Positions 33,931 to 45,888 of a stretch of DNA of 64,000 nt are shown one piece after another. The stretch comes from Paraspadella gotoi (lineage: Eukaryota > Chaetognatha): NCBI GenBank assembly GCA_051294375.1, contig CM119267.1:13880186-13944185 (forward strand), in the 5' to 3' direction. Position numbers and translations under genes: made by a program. The notes under the pieces are model-generated. The model saw only the letters and a program-made list of their open reading frames with translations. It did not search any database and was not told the DNA's origin. Position 1 is the stretch's first letter, and every line of letters begins with the position of its first letter.

Positions 33931-34079
33931 GCCGTTCAGGGAACTAGATGCGACGTTCTTTCGCCGAATGACGCATTCTCTATGACAAAGGGCGCCTCTC
34001 GTCCCTTGCTCCTTTCCCCCCATCGGCGCTGTGGGTGGCCAGGTGTTATAAGGTGGAAATAGTGCCCCACTCCCTTGTT

Positions 34080-35350
34080 AGACTTGTTTTTTTGTTTATG
34101 CTGATATAATTGATATTATCTAAATACTTACCTAACAAGAATTCTTCCTGTCCAAAATTTAAATAAGCCTTGTACTTAACCCAGCGATGTTTGAGACTCA
34201 GAACATTGGAAGACGACGATAAACGTCAAATCGAAAAGGCATCGTAGTTGCTTCCGACTCAACGTACGCCAAGTCGACAATCACTAGCTCTGATCTACCA
34301 TCACTCTGCCTATGCCACCCAGTACCATTCACGCCACACTGTCCCCCATCCCTTTCAAACGCGCCTCCTTCCACCCTTTATATTCCGCAACCAGTCATTA
34401 TGCTTCTGTTCGAAATATCCGAGCTTTGGCGCACGATATTTCCTTTCTCCGAATGCGAGTATAGTCCGCAACTGGTGAAACAGTTTTGAGTTTTGATTTC
34501 ATCCCTAATATCCGGCGTAATGGTTTTATTCGATAATATTAAAGTCCACCCGATTATTAACTTGAGTAACAAATTATGGTGAAAGGAAAAGAATTTCTAT
34601 ATCCTGATATCCAATACCTGATAGTTATTATAACATACACAAGAATATGAAGTGTCGCTCATCCATATATAAAGACAAGAAAGAAGGAAAGAAAAAATTT
34701 TCGAATAGGCTAGAGAAAGGAACAATCGCAAAAGGATCGGTACCTGAGAAAATCGCGAGAGTCATGCGCACACGAGAGGAGGTACAGTGAAAAGAGGACA
34801 GAGGCACAAAACAGTGCGAGCAGAAACACATCAAATCCAGGTCGTACATTACTCAGTCTCAGCCGGTATTACAGATACAGCGCTCGGCAACGAATATCAA
34901 CACGGAGGAAATTGCTATCGCCGGCATATCCCCAGGTGAATATAGTAGATCGAGACTGCTAGAGCGATAACAACCACCATGATCTATAGTGAACACAATG
35001 GAGTAATAACCCCGAACGCAAACATATACAAGTGTGACAAGCAGTATGTATTTAGGTCACAAGTGGCCGATTAAGCATCCAACAAGAGATAATCAGAAAG
35101 CAGTGCCAACGTCTCACGTGTGTAGAGTGAGCAACGTACCTCGTGCAACACGCCTTTGCGTCTCTCTACTTACGCGCAATAAGGAACACTCCCAATAATT
35201 TCGTAATAAACAAACACACACATACCAATATATAATAGAGTCCCAGCAGGGAAGAGGATGTGCTGATATGAGACAAAAAGATGTCAAAGCAAATAAATAG
35301 AATGGCGGTCAGAACAGCACATTTAGTATCGTATCGTAGGTTGGTCAATC
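34080..35350. other. Unique sequence, nothing recognised
   Basis: No tandem arrays and no frame above about 76 codons. The frame 34248-34478 has no recognisable motif. No RNA gene seen. Confidence 0.5.
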
Positions 35351-35841
35351 AATCAAAATCTATTTCTCAATGCTTAAACATGAATACACTCTACCATAAA
35401 AAAACCCCAAACGCACCACTAACAAGCAAAATTGGACAAACACAAAAGTAGTAAACAAAAGGAATGAGGAAGTAGATGAAATTAAAAAGGAATCATCACG
35501 AGAAAAACTAGTTTATGGACACCTCAAAAGAAAAGAAGAAAAGTTGGGGTCGTAAAGGGTCATGAGCCAACAAAAAGTGAGCGCGCTCCAAGACTCGTAA
35601 AGGTCCTGGGCCGGCAACGAAGAAAATAAAAACGGCGCGCATGCCGTCTCCGTCTGACACGCGAGAAGGACGACAACCCGGACCCGACGGACGGCGTCAC
35701 GAGCACGGACGGAAAGACCCAGAAAGACAACGCCAAACCCCATTGCAATGGTTTCGCCAAGTAACGACTTGTCGACGTCGACCGACGACCCGACCCCCGA
35801 CAGAATCCGACGAAGCCGGACGGACGACGGACGAACGACTC

Positions 35842-37174
35842 TGACGACGACAGGCAAAGTTGAAATTCGAGACAATATATGGGATCGCAAGTGGGGTTGG
35901 GAAATTCGGAGAGGTTGTGGGTTTTTTCGAATGCTCGGAATTGATGAGTCACAGCCTTTTTAAAGGTTCTGTCGACCTGACTTAGTCTGAGAGGCGATCT
36001 GGGCTTTGGAATGACGGTATTTTAATCCATTCCAATTAATCAATTCTTCTTTTCAGTGGATTCTGAGCGGGGGGGCCTCCGTTTCGTCGGTGGAGATAAA
36101 AAACTCGGGTTTCTTGATGGTTTTTAAAGCGAGTCTTGGGACTGCCGAGCAGAGGTTATGATGTACAATGTACACGCTTGCCGTCTACAATGACCTGTAC
36201 ATAGAGTTCAAAAGGAGAGCGGATGATAAATGAAAGGGTCCGTGGCGGGAGCAGCAAAGGGGGAAAAGAGCTGGGGAAAGGAACTGGGCGCGTGGGTCGT
36301 GGGTGTGCCAGCGTGGGAATAACCGGCCGGCAAGGCGGGTTCCAGACGTGTGCCCTGGCGAGCTCGAAACCACTACCTCCGATTCGATCTATCTCAAATT
36401 TACTGGAAAGCTGTGCCCAAGGGTTGAAAAACTTTTAGTAAGTTCCAAGCTGGTTCTTTTGGGAACTTTTTTATTCACATAATAATTTAAAACTCATATA
36501 TAAAATGCTACTTTGTAGCATTACCTTTTGATGTTAGAAGATGATTGCTTACGTTAGAATTTTGTAGACACAAAAAGCGTGAAACTGAGCATATGTAAGA
36601 CTTGAACTAAAGTCAAAAACATGCGTGCCAGTACGGATTGTATTGTTTTAGTACCAAAGTTGATTTTTGCCTAGTGTTTGATGACCTTACTGTTAAAAAA
36701 AAAAAAATTGAAGTCAGAATCAAAAGAAGTTCATGACTTTGTTGTGTAGGAAAAGGTGGCATTTCAAAGAATCCCAATTACGAAGGAACAGTCCAGAAAA
36801 AGTAAGCTAAAAACTTATTTAAAAACCGGTATGGGTATAATATCCCGATTAACTACTTTATCGGCAAGGATTTTACAGTCGTCGTCGTCCGTCGTCTGTC
36901 GTACAGTCGTCTAGTCCACCCCGTAGCGAATAAACAACGACCGGGTCATGAACTATGGGTTAACCGCTACTCAATGATTCGCTGTCATAACATTGTCCCG
37001 TCTGGTATGCATGTGTGGTTCATAGTTGCTTAAAATGCAAATCGTACATTGTGTTGTCCTAGCAGATCAGTACGTTCTGTCGCTTCACAAGGCCCTGCGA
37101 TATCCCAAAGTAACAAAACAAAGCTGGGATTCAATCTAAGAAGGGATTAATAGAAATATGAAGAAACTGAAAAG
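35842..37174 (+). repeat. Module P, copy 1
   Basis: Direct match to 39410-40290. Shared blocks include GACGACAGGCAAAG, GCTCGGAATTGATGAGTCAC, GGGCTTTGGAATGAC, the GTACAATGTACACGCT block and a GACTTGAACTAAAGTCAAAA block. This copy is longer because of many one- to four-base insertions plus a discrete 173 bp insert at 36226-36398. The downstream neighbour is module Q copy 1. Confidence 0.88.
36226..36398. mobile_element. 173 bp insertion, SINE-like
   Basis: Sequence present in module P copy 1 and absent from copy 2, which reads straight from GCGGATG into TTTACTGG at about 39750. Within it, TGTGCCAGCGTGGG and GGGTTCCAGACG resemble pol III boxes A and B at short spacing. I see no clear target-site duplication. 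An indel of other origin is possible. Confidence 0.45.
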
Positions 37175-37256
37175 GCCAAAAATGGAAATCGGAAGCGCGC
37201 GAGATTCGCGGAGGCGAGGGAAGAAAAAAAGTGGTTCCCAGAGTGCGAGGAGAGAG

Positions 37257-37457
37257 GAGAGAGAGAGAGAGAGAGAGAAGGAAGAGAGAGAGAGGGAGAG
37301 AGAGAGAGAGAGAGAGAGAAGCCGGGCTGGAAAGAGGAGAGGCGAAGAGAGCGGCTGTTCGAGACAAAGAAAGTGAGGGAAAAAAGAGTGTCGGACACCT
37401 GAAAGGAGAGAAAACAAGGTGAAACGATTGAGGGCAGAGAGAGGAGAGAGAGGAGTG

Positions 37458-37493
<36 letters not shown>

Positions 37494-37550
37494 GAAAGAG
37501 AGAGAGAGAGCAGCAGGGAGAGCAGAGCGAGACGAGAGAGAAGAGAGTTA
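37257..37550. repeat. (GA)n-rich microsatellite blocks
   Basis: GA runs on both sides of unique sequence at about 37320-37435, which is shared with 53970-54080. Confidence 0.88.
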
Positions 37551-38093
37551 TTAACTTGTCTAAATACTTCCAAACTATTATAAAATTCTTAAAGAAATCT
37601 TCCTAAGAATCCTTCTCGACTAATTCAAAAAAAAAGTATTAAGACACAGCGACATGCAAGCATCTAATTATGGCTTTTCTTTAGAAAAGTCAAGACTTAT
37701 TACAGAAGGAATAACAAGGAATTTATTAAAAAATATCCAGCGTCGGAAAAAAAGAACTTATCAAAAACCCAACACCTCTACAAAAAAGTTTATTGCAAAA
37801 GCACACCAAAAGGGAAAACATTATTTTGTGAGAAAAACTGGGAGAGAAACGAATAATTCATAAAAAAAAAAAACTAAAAATAAACTTAAAATTGAATTGA
37901 AGAAAAAAGAGAGAGACACGTGGTTGCTTGCGAGGCTTTTGTCTTTAGCGACGCTGCATTTGTACGGCAGAGAAAGCAAGCAGTTTTAAGTCCTGGACAG
38001 TCCGCGAAAACTTATATGTCCTTACTTTCATTTCTTTCTCTGCGAAGCCTTCTCCTTTCCCTATCCCTTTCTCTCTCTGCGTCGGTCTACTCT

Positions 38094-38135
<42 letters not shown>

Positions 38136-38443
38136 TCTCGCTCATCCCCCGGGCGTCAAGTTATTTGTTCTTACCCCCTTTTTGCTCTGGTGTTAGAGTG
38201 TTCCCCCCCAGCCATCTGATTGTTGTTTTTCCCTTTAAAGTTTGTTTGATATATAAGCTCTCTTTGTTTGTTAACTCGAATCGCTCTTCGTTCGACTTTA
38301 TTATTGTTTTCTCTTCTCTGCTTAATCTATTATCTTCGTTTCCTTGCCGTTATCTTTGCGTTGTTCTTTATTTTGGTTTTTTTAATTTCTTTCTTTCTTC
38401 TATCTTTCTTTCTTTCTTACTTTCTTTCTTTCTTTCTTTCTTT

Positions 38444-38487
<44 letters not shown>

Positions 38488-38768
38488 TCCTTTTTTTCTT
38501 TGCCTTTCCTTCTCCTCCCACGCACTCCACACAAAAGAGCTTCCGCGTTATATTCCCTGCCATTGTCCCCAGATAAGGTTTTTTTTTCCTCTGCCTCCCC
38601 CCCCCCCATTTCTCGCCGCAAAGGAACAAAAAAGCGGAAAATTAAATAGAGGCAGCGTCGTCGCCCAAAATAGAATAATACTCCGCGGCGGCGCGGCCGC
38701 GGTATTACTGCAGTCTGTCGGGGCGGGAAAAAGAAGGGGGAACGTGGGCAAGGAAGCAGAGGAGGGGG
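37326..38768 (+). repeat. Module Q, copy 1 (ends at gap)
   Basis: Matches 43077-44273 and 53972-55290. Shared blocks include GAGACAAAGAAAGTGA, TCGGACACCTGAAAGGAGAG, AAAAGTCAAGAC, a CT run, a TTTC run, the CCCACGCACTCCACACAAAA block and a CCGCGGCGGCGCGG block. This copy carries many extra single bases relative to copy 2 and stops at the 25-N join at 38769. Confidence 0.88.
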
Positions 38769-38793
38769 NNNNNNNNNNNNNNNNNNNNNNNNN
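38769..38793. other. 25-N scaffold join
   Basis: Cuts module Q copy 1 exactly where copies 2 and 3 continue into module R. Confidence 0.97.
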
Positions 38794-38824
38794 GGTTAAA
38801 AAAAAAAACATAAACTGTTAAGAG

Positions 38825-38975
38825 GTCGTCTGCTCGTCCGTTCCATTCAATGATTCGAAAGCCAAACTAAAAATAAAATAAAGAAAAGACGTTGCTAACT
38901 TGCAATCGACTCTTCACTCTTCACTCTTCAACAATCTGACCCAACCCTGGATCCCAAACCACCTCCGCAGTCCGA
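38825..38975 (+). repeat. Direct repeat shared with 32450-32605
   Basis: Second copy of the ACTCTTC-CAATCTG-GACCCAACCCT block. After it comes a CAA-rich stretch. Confidence 0.6.
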
Positions 38976-39365
38976 AGCCTCAAAACAACAACAACAACAG
39001 CTACAAAACAACACAGGATTCTCGGCGCCAGGCGTTTTTTTTATTTTCTATTCGTTCTCTTTTTCTTTTTGTAAATTTTTATTAATTCTCATCATAACTC
39101 ATCTTTCGCCTTTTATTTTCTAAAAGTAGAAATAAATTAGAAGAAATCACAAAACTATTTTTTTTGGGGGGAAGCACATGCTAATGTTTTAAGTATGGAC
39201 GTTACATAAAGACGTTAAATGAAGTTCGAGCAAAGGCTACTAGCAAATTTATATTTCGATATATCTAAATCTATTTCTATGCTTAACTTACATCTACAAA
39301 AACGACCAACAACAACATTGGAAAAGAAGAAAATTGACGTCGACATTGATGTTGCCAAGTCGACG

Positions 39366-39375
39366 NNNNNNNNNN

Positions 39376-39405
<30 letters not shown>
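39366..39405. repeat. 10-N gap followed by (ACG)n
   Basis: Ten N (39366-39375) lie inside an ACG run, so the gap is a collapsed trinucleotide repeat. Confidence 0.9.
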
Positions 39406-39406
<1 letters not shown>

Positions 39407-39409
39407 TTT

Positions 39410-40290
39410 CTAGACGACAGGCAAAGCTTAAATTCGAGCAATTTGGATCGCAAGGGGGTTGGGAAATTCGAGGTGTGTGGGGTTTTTCAGATGCTCGGAA
39501 TTGATGAGTCACAGCTTTAAAGGTTCGACCTGACTCTGAGAGGCTCTGGGCTTTGGAATGACTGGATTTAATCCATCAATTAATCAATTCTTCTTTCAGT
39601 GGATTTTGGGGGCCTCCGTTTTCGTCGGTGGAGAAAAAAACTCGGGTTTCTTGAGGTTTTAAAGCGAGTCTTGGGACTGGAGCAGAGGTATGACGTACAA
39701 TGTACACGCTGCCTCTACAATGTACACTGTACATAGAGTTCGAAAGGAGAGCGGATGTTTACTGGAAAGTGTCCCAAGTTGAAATTTAGAATTCCAGCTT
39801 TTTGGGAACTTTTTATCACTATAATAATTTAAAACTCATATAAAAATGCTCTTTGAGCATTACTTTTGATAGAATTTGTAGACACAAGTGCTGATGAAGA
39901 CTTGAACTAAAGTCAAAACATGCCTAGTAGGCATTGGTTAGTGTTGCCTAGTGTTGCCTACTGTTAAAAAAAAAAAAAAAAAATTGAAGTGACTGTTGTG
40001 AGGAAATCATTTCAAAGACCCAATTACGAAGGACAGTCCAGAAAAAGTAAAACTTATAAAACCGGTGGAATAAAATCCCATTACTACTTATCGGAAATTT
40101 TACAGTCGTCGTCGTCGTCGTCGTAGCGATAAACAACGACCGTGGTCATGAACTTGGTCGCTGTCAACATTGTCGTCGTTGTGGTCGTTGCTGTCGTCAT
40201 TGTGGTCGTCGTCGTCGTCGTCGCTCACAAGGCCCGCGAATCAAACAAAGCTGGATTCAATCAAGAAGGGATAAAGAAATGAAAAGGCAA
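39410..40290 (+). repeat. Module P, copy 2
   Basis: Shorter version of 35842-37174, lacking the 173 bp insert and most small insertions. The CGT run at 40100-40235 is longer and more regular here than in copy 1. It ends at 40290, where the sequence becomes unrelated. Confidence 0.88.
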
Positions 40291-40442
40291 TGAACACTCC
40301 TAATGTTTTGGTGAGAGGAACTCCGGGATACGCCGGTTGCCTGAGCCTAAACGCAATTTTCCTCTCTTCGTGGGATCCTATTTTGGATTCTATTTCGGGA
40401 GCGATCTTTCTTTTAAGGGGTTTCATTACTGCGATAATGTGA
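40290..40442 (+). CDS. Short uncharacterised frame
   Basis: An ATG frame of 50 codons starts just where module P homology ends. It reads as a polar start followed by a hydrophobic stretch of possible membrane-spanning character. Two other frames are also open here, so phase is ambiguous. No family recognised and no promoter seen. Confidence 0.12.
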   Translation: MNTPNVLVRGTPGYAGCLSLNAIFLSSWDPILDSISGAIFLLRGFITAIM

Positions 40443-40559
40443 GAGGGCCGAAAGAGGGAGGTAGCGAGGCTAAAACTCTATCCACTTTCAAATTATTGAT
40501 TTTTAAGGAAGGAAATGATGGTTTTCTTTCCAGAATATCAAAATAGCCAACGGCCTAGC

Positions 40560-41960
40560 TCGGACTTCTTACTTGGCCTATTCTGGAGTAAGGATTCGTT
40601 CATGATTCATTCGTTCACTTAAATGCATTTTTTGCATTCATTTATTATTTCGATTCAATCATAAATTTCATTCTTTCATTCAATTTAAATTCATTCATTA
40701 CCACTTCAATTTATAGAAATTTATCTAATGAAGAACACTTTATTGCATTTTATTTCCAAGCAACTCTGGAAAACCGGATTTATTCTTTCACAAAATTTAT
40801 TCCATTTTGATTTATCTATTTCTCCTCTTCATTCTGTTTCCTAATATCTCCGTACTTGCCGTTCCCACGCACGAAATCATCTCTGTCCTCTCACCCCCTA
40901 ACCCCCTCGTCTCCTCTCTATTCTCCTCTCTCTCTCTCCTCTCTCTTTCTCGTCTCTTCTCTCTCACATCTCTCTCTCTCTCCTCTTTCTCTCTCTCTCC
41001 GCCTCTCTCCATTCTTCTCTTGGAACCAATTCTTTTCGCCAATGCCTCCGAAAAAACCCTTTTTCCTAATTTAATTCCGTTTTTTTCGCATTCTCCATCT
41101 ATTCTTTGGCTCTCACTTTAATCTCTCTCTATTTTCTCTCATAACTCTCATCTTCATTCTCCATCTTTATTGTTACTATTCTTCAGTAATTGTTGCCATT
41201 GGTCCTTTGTGAACTTTCTTATTGCCAGTTTTTTACTTTTTACTTAAATAGTATCTCATCTATATAGTTTTCTTTTTGTTCGTCCTCAGGTTTACTTATC
41301 TTTCTATTTCTTTTCATATTCTTTGAATACTTTTTTTCGTTTCTTTCGTTATTTTTTTCTATGTTCTGTTCTTTTCTCATTCTTTTCACTTTATATCTTG
41401 GCATTATCTTTTCCTTTCTGCGAGTTTCTTTTCTTGATCATTTCGTTTCCTCTCTCTCTTTCTTTCGGCTGTTCCTATTTCGATTCCTTTCTTTCTTTTC
41501 TTCTTAATTTTTTACTTTTTCTTTCTTTCTTTCTTCCCCCATCGATCCTCATCCGCCAGACCCTAACTTCACCCCCCATTTGGCGAGCGAGCGAGACAAA
41601 ACGAGCGTTGCCCCGACTTCCCGCGAGGCCGATGCGGTTCTTCAGCCTTTTCCGGCCTAACATCATTTCCTCGCCGAGATGGAATGGAAAATTCGCTTCG
41701 TTCCAAGATCCGAATTTTCTAAAGTGAAGAAAACTTTAAGGGGCTCCGTGGAAATTCTCTCTCTCCGTCTACGACTTAATATCAGTAGTGCGAGTCATCG
41801 AGAGGCGGAAAAAAAAATAATAAAGATCGATAAAAACACTTTTAAAAAAAATAAGGGTACAGCACAATTTTAGCGAACAAAGGAAATGAGGACAGTTTGG
41901 ATAAAACGTAAAACACGAAAGCTCAATAATCAGGAAGGATTGAATAGAAGGTACGTTCTA
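40560..41960. other. T-rich region with CT runs, no gene
   Basis: AT-rich sequence to 40870, CT-rich runs at about 40920-41020, then TTTC-rich sequence to about 41540. The frames are serine/leucine/phenylalanine low complexity. Nothing else recognised. Confidence 0.6.
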
Positions 41961-42052
41961 AGAGCAGAACTTCCGTTTCAGAGTGATGACGTCTAGAGAG
42001 AGAGAGAGAGGAGAGAGGAGAGAGAGTCATCAGACATTACCATTCGCCGAGA

Positions 42053-42290
42053 TGACGTCATCAATCTTATTTATGAGGATAATATGATGACGTCATCAAC
42101 ATTCCCATTCCGAATGACGTCATCAATCCTATTTATAGAGTTGCTCACTTCCACGTTCCGAGCGGCCACTTCGGTTCCGAGTCAACTTCCGGTACTGGCC
42201 ACTTCCGGTTCTGGTCACTTGCGCGGTTCCGTCACTTCACGGTTCCGAGGCCACTTTCGCGGTATCTGGTTCATTTCCGGTCTGGGGTAA
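42053..42290. promoter_or_regulatory. CRE tandem repeats followed by CACTTCCGG repeats
   Basis: Three perfect TGACGTCA sites (42053, 42088, 42115) lie in a diverged ~27-35 bp tandem unit, with a partial site at 41987. CTATTTATAG at about 42129-42138 is TATA-like. From about 42150 a second repeat family gives several CACTTCCGG/ACTTCCGGT (ETS-like) and GTTCCG units to 42290. Either a compact promoter or two adjacent minisatellites that happen to contain these sites. The 68-codon frame over the region is not convincing. Confidence 0.4.
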
Positions 42291-42339
42291 CTTTCGGAAT
42301 TCGGGAGTCACCTTGATTATAGGTGCACTTTCTCAGTGA

Positions 42340-42960
42340 GACGGTTTTTATTTAGAAAACTATGCGGCGCATGAAGCTTGCCTACAAACTTAGAATAAAC
42401 AATTTGATTGTTTATGTCTGTTATTAAATTTATACTAAATTAGATCCTGACAGCTTATCTATTATGAGATAGAAGGCGTTTTGTGAAAAGCGCAAAAAGG
42501 AAGCGAAAGAAATATGTTGTTTTTTATTCAAGCAACTTTTTCTATCAACAACGCACTTTCAACCTAGGTCAACGTGACATTATTAGTTCCGTTCAAATGA
42601 CACAACGCACGGGCAATAAAGTAAACAAATAGAACCAAGGTAAAAGAACACGAATGACAGTACATTTAAGTCAACATAGTAAAATAGCCATATCTCGATG
42701 TAACTAAATGCAAAATGACAAAAACATAATTTAAATTGGTCAATTAGAAAACACAGACAGAGACATCCAAACTAAAAGCAAGAGGGTTTATGAATACAAG
42801 AAAGTGAAAGTAACCATCAATTTTCTCATTCGATATAGTCGCACGGTGCCCACAAAAGAAATAACCAAAGTGTCAGAGCTGCGAAGCAAGGAAAAAGAAA
42901 GACAGGTATCAGCGTATTATAGGAGGTGTCTAGACGCGAGACCGTAGCGTATGGAGTCGA
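42340..42960. other. Unique AT-rich sequence, nothing recognised
   Basis: No frames, arrays or sites that I can support. Confidence 0.5.
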
Positions 42961-43020
42961 GAGGGTAGGGAATAAAGAATCAAGGTGAACGAATTGAGAG
43001 AGAGAGGAAGAGAGGAGAGC

Positions 43021-43051
<31 letters not shown>

Positions 43052-43076
43052 NNNNNNNNNNNNNNNNNNNNNNNNN
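43052..43076. other. 25-N scaffold join in a GA run
   Basis: Marks the left boundary of module Q copy 2; both flanks are GA repeats. Confidence 0.97.
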
Positions 43077-43112
<36 letters not shown>

Positions 43113-43551
43113 AACTTGCTAAATACAATATTATAAAATCTTAAAGAAATTCTCAAGAACCTTCTCGACTAATTCAAAAAAAAGTTAAGACACGCGAGAG
43201 ATTAATTATGGTTTTCTCAGAAAAGTCAAGACAAACAGAAAATAACAAAATTTATTAAAAAATATCCGGAAAAAGAATTATAAAACACTTTAAAAAAGTT
43301 TTGAAAAAGAAAAAAAAACATTATTTTGTGAGAAAAACTGGAGAGAAACGAAATAATTCATTAAAAAAAAAACTAAAAATAAACTAAAATTGAATTGAAT
43401 TAAAAAAAAAGAGAGAGACACGTGGTGCTTGGAGGCTTTTGTCTTTAGCGACGCTGATTTGTACCAAGAAGCAGCAGTTTTTAAGTCTGGAGCCGCGAAA
43501 ACTTTTTATTTCCTTTTTTCTTTCTTTTCTCTGGAGCCTCTCCTTCCCTTC

Positions 43552-43684
<133 letters not shown>

Positions 43685-43906
43685 GGCGTCAATTTTTTTT
43701 CTTACCCCCCTTTTTTTTTGCTTTGTTAGAGTGTTCCCCACCATTGATTGTTTGTTTTTCCTTTAAAGTTTGTTTGTTTAGCTCTTTTGTTTGTTTAACT
43801 CAATCGCTCTTTCGTTCGACCTTTTTTATTTTTTCTTTGCTTATCATTATTTTTCTTTCCTTGCCGTTTATCTTTGGTTTTGTTCTTTATTTTTGTTTTT
43901 TTAATT

Positions 43907-43922
43907 TCTTTCTTTCTTTCTC

Positions 43923-44014
<92 letters not shown>

Positions 44015-44017
44015 TCC
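43907..44017. repeat. (TTTC)n microsatellite
   Basis: Near-perfect tetranucleotide run, shared in position but not in length with 38395-38490 and 54917-55020. Confidence 0.95.
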
Positions 44018-44540
44018 TTATTTTTTCCTTCCTCCCTCCCACGCACTCCACACAAAAGAGCTTGCCGCGTTATATTCCCTGCCATTGTCCCCAGATAAGG
44101 TTTTTCCTCTGCCTCCCCCCCCATTTCTCGCCGCAAAGGAACAAAAAAGCGAAATTAAATAGAGGCAGCGTCGTCGCCCAAAATAGAATATACTCCGCGG
44201 CGGCGCGGCGCGGTATTACTGAGCTGTCGGGGCGGAAAAAAAGGGGGCGTGGCAAGGAGCAGAGGAGGGGGGATTAAAAGCGAAATCTGCGAGAGCCTCG
44301 AGTTCAGTCAGATGCTCTTTTATCTAAATCGGTGAAAAGGAAAATTTCAGAAAAGAAAAAAAAAAGTTTCAAATAGTTTTTTTTCGTTTGAAAGAAAGAC
44401 TTTTTGTAACAAACGTTTTTCAGTAAGATTTAGTAACATTTAAACGTACGCTGTCAAAAGGTACCATTTTTGTAATGCGATAGCATTTTGCACCTTTTTT
44501 GAATTTTAAAAATAGGAGCAGAAAAAAGATTTCATATAAC

Positions 44541-45263
44541 TAGGAGTCTACGTAGTTCTTAGAAATCGAGGAAGACTTTTTCAATGGAGATTTTCGTTCA
44601 AATCTGACTACCAAATAATGTCAACGCCCCTGGGAAAAATTCGGGTAAAAAATAGATGTAAAAACACTTGATTCCGATCCTGTTGCATCTGAAGGGCTCG
44701 CATTTTTTTTCTCTTGACAAATAACCATCATTTTGACATTGAACCATTCGATTCAAATGGACTGGTCCGCTCGGGAAAATATTTTTGACGCAATTTTTAT
44801 ATATAAAATAAAGGGATTTCTCAACTTCAATACAATGTCAACGCATTTAAGGTATGTTGTCATTTTACAATAAACTTCGAATTCAGGAATCCGATAGCAA
44901 TATGTCTGAAGGGCTCTCAAAATTTTTCTTTACATTTCATTTGGTTATTTTAATATGATACAATCATGTTAAAGTGAATTAGTCCATTTTGCTGAAATTT
45001 TTATTTAAAGTAAAAGTAAAAGAGGAGCTAACGATCGGAATTCTAAGAGTTTTCAACCGGGAGTCAGATTCGGAAAAAATCTTATATGGCGAAAATCTTC
45101 CAAAGAAGGGGTGAATTTTCCAAAGATTTTGGTTAATATTTTCTATATTTATGGTCGGATTTTTTTGAAACTTAAAAATAGCAATATTGCCATCATTCTA
45201 CATTGGCCGGTCAAAGAATATATTAAAAAAACCTCTGACTTTTTTCGTCAGAGCTTAGTCCTA
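44541..45263. mobile_element. 723 bp insertion with 7 bp TSD
   Basis: Bounded by TAGGA at the left and TCCTA at the right (5 bp inverted ends, imperfect beyond) and flanked on both sides by ATATAAC (44534-44540 and 45264-45270). Module R copy 2 has a single ATATAAC at 55570-55576 and no insert, an empty site. The interior is AT-rich with no frame above a few dozen codons, so this would be a non-autonomous element. Superfamily not assigned; a 7 bp duplication and short ends do not decide it. Confidence 0.7.
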
Positions 45264-45564
45264 ATATAACCAACTAAGTTAATTTAACGAGGTTTTATTA
45301 ATCAGCTAGAGAGAGAAAAAAAAAGAGAGGAAAGTACAGAGAAAGACAGTGAGAGAGTTAGAGAGAGAGAGAGAGAGAGAGAGAATGATTTCTCCCGAGG
45401 AAGTGTCGGGGATTCCAAGTTAAGTTCATCGAAGCGGGGGCGGCGCTGGGATCGAATTTTTCCAGACGCGGTTCACAACTCTCACTTAATCCCCTTCGCA
45501 TCTGAGTCACCTTAACGACTTTTCAACGTTCACCGACTCTCGCTTCCACACGCTTCCTCACGAT

Positions 45565-45602
45565 TCCGCCCGCTTCCGCCCGCTTCCGCCCGCTTTCAGG
45601 CG
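45565..45602. repeat. CCGCCCGCTT decamer repeat
   Basis: Three units, also present in module R copy 2 at about 55895-55932. Confidence 0.85.
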
Positions 45603-45694
45603 CTTCGTTCTCGTTGACTCAATTCGCGCCGACGATTCAAAGTTGATGTCGATTCACTGACGAATGTTTTCTCAACTTGTTTTCAGGCGAATCA

Positions 45695-45888
45695 CCTTCT
45701 TTTTAACCTTTTCTTTTTAACCTTTTCTTTTTAACCTTTTCTTTTTAACCTTTTCTTTTTAACCTTTTCTTTTTAACCTTTTCTTTTTAACCTTTTCTTT
45801 TTAACCTTTTCTTTTTAACCTTTTCTTTTTAACCTTTTCTTTTTAACCTTTTCTTTTTAACCTTTTCTTTTTAACCTTTTCTTTTTTT
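45695..45888. repeat. 14 bp minisatellite (TTTTCTTTTTAACC)n, copy 1
   Basis: About 13-14 nearly perfect units. The homologous array in module R copy 2 has about 23 units with many single-base length changes. Confidence 0.95.

Noticed and set aside
36185-36373. 62-codon minus-strand frame
   Set aside because: Lies almost wholly within the 173 bp insert absent from module P copy 2; more likely a repeat than a gene.
45695-45888. Possible telomeric repeat
   Set aside because: The 14 bp TTTTCTTTTTAACC unit does not match known telomere repeats and lies inside a duplicated module with unique flanks.
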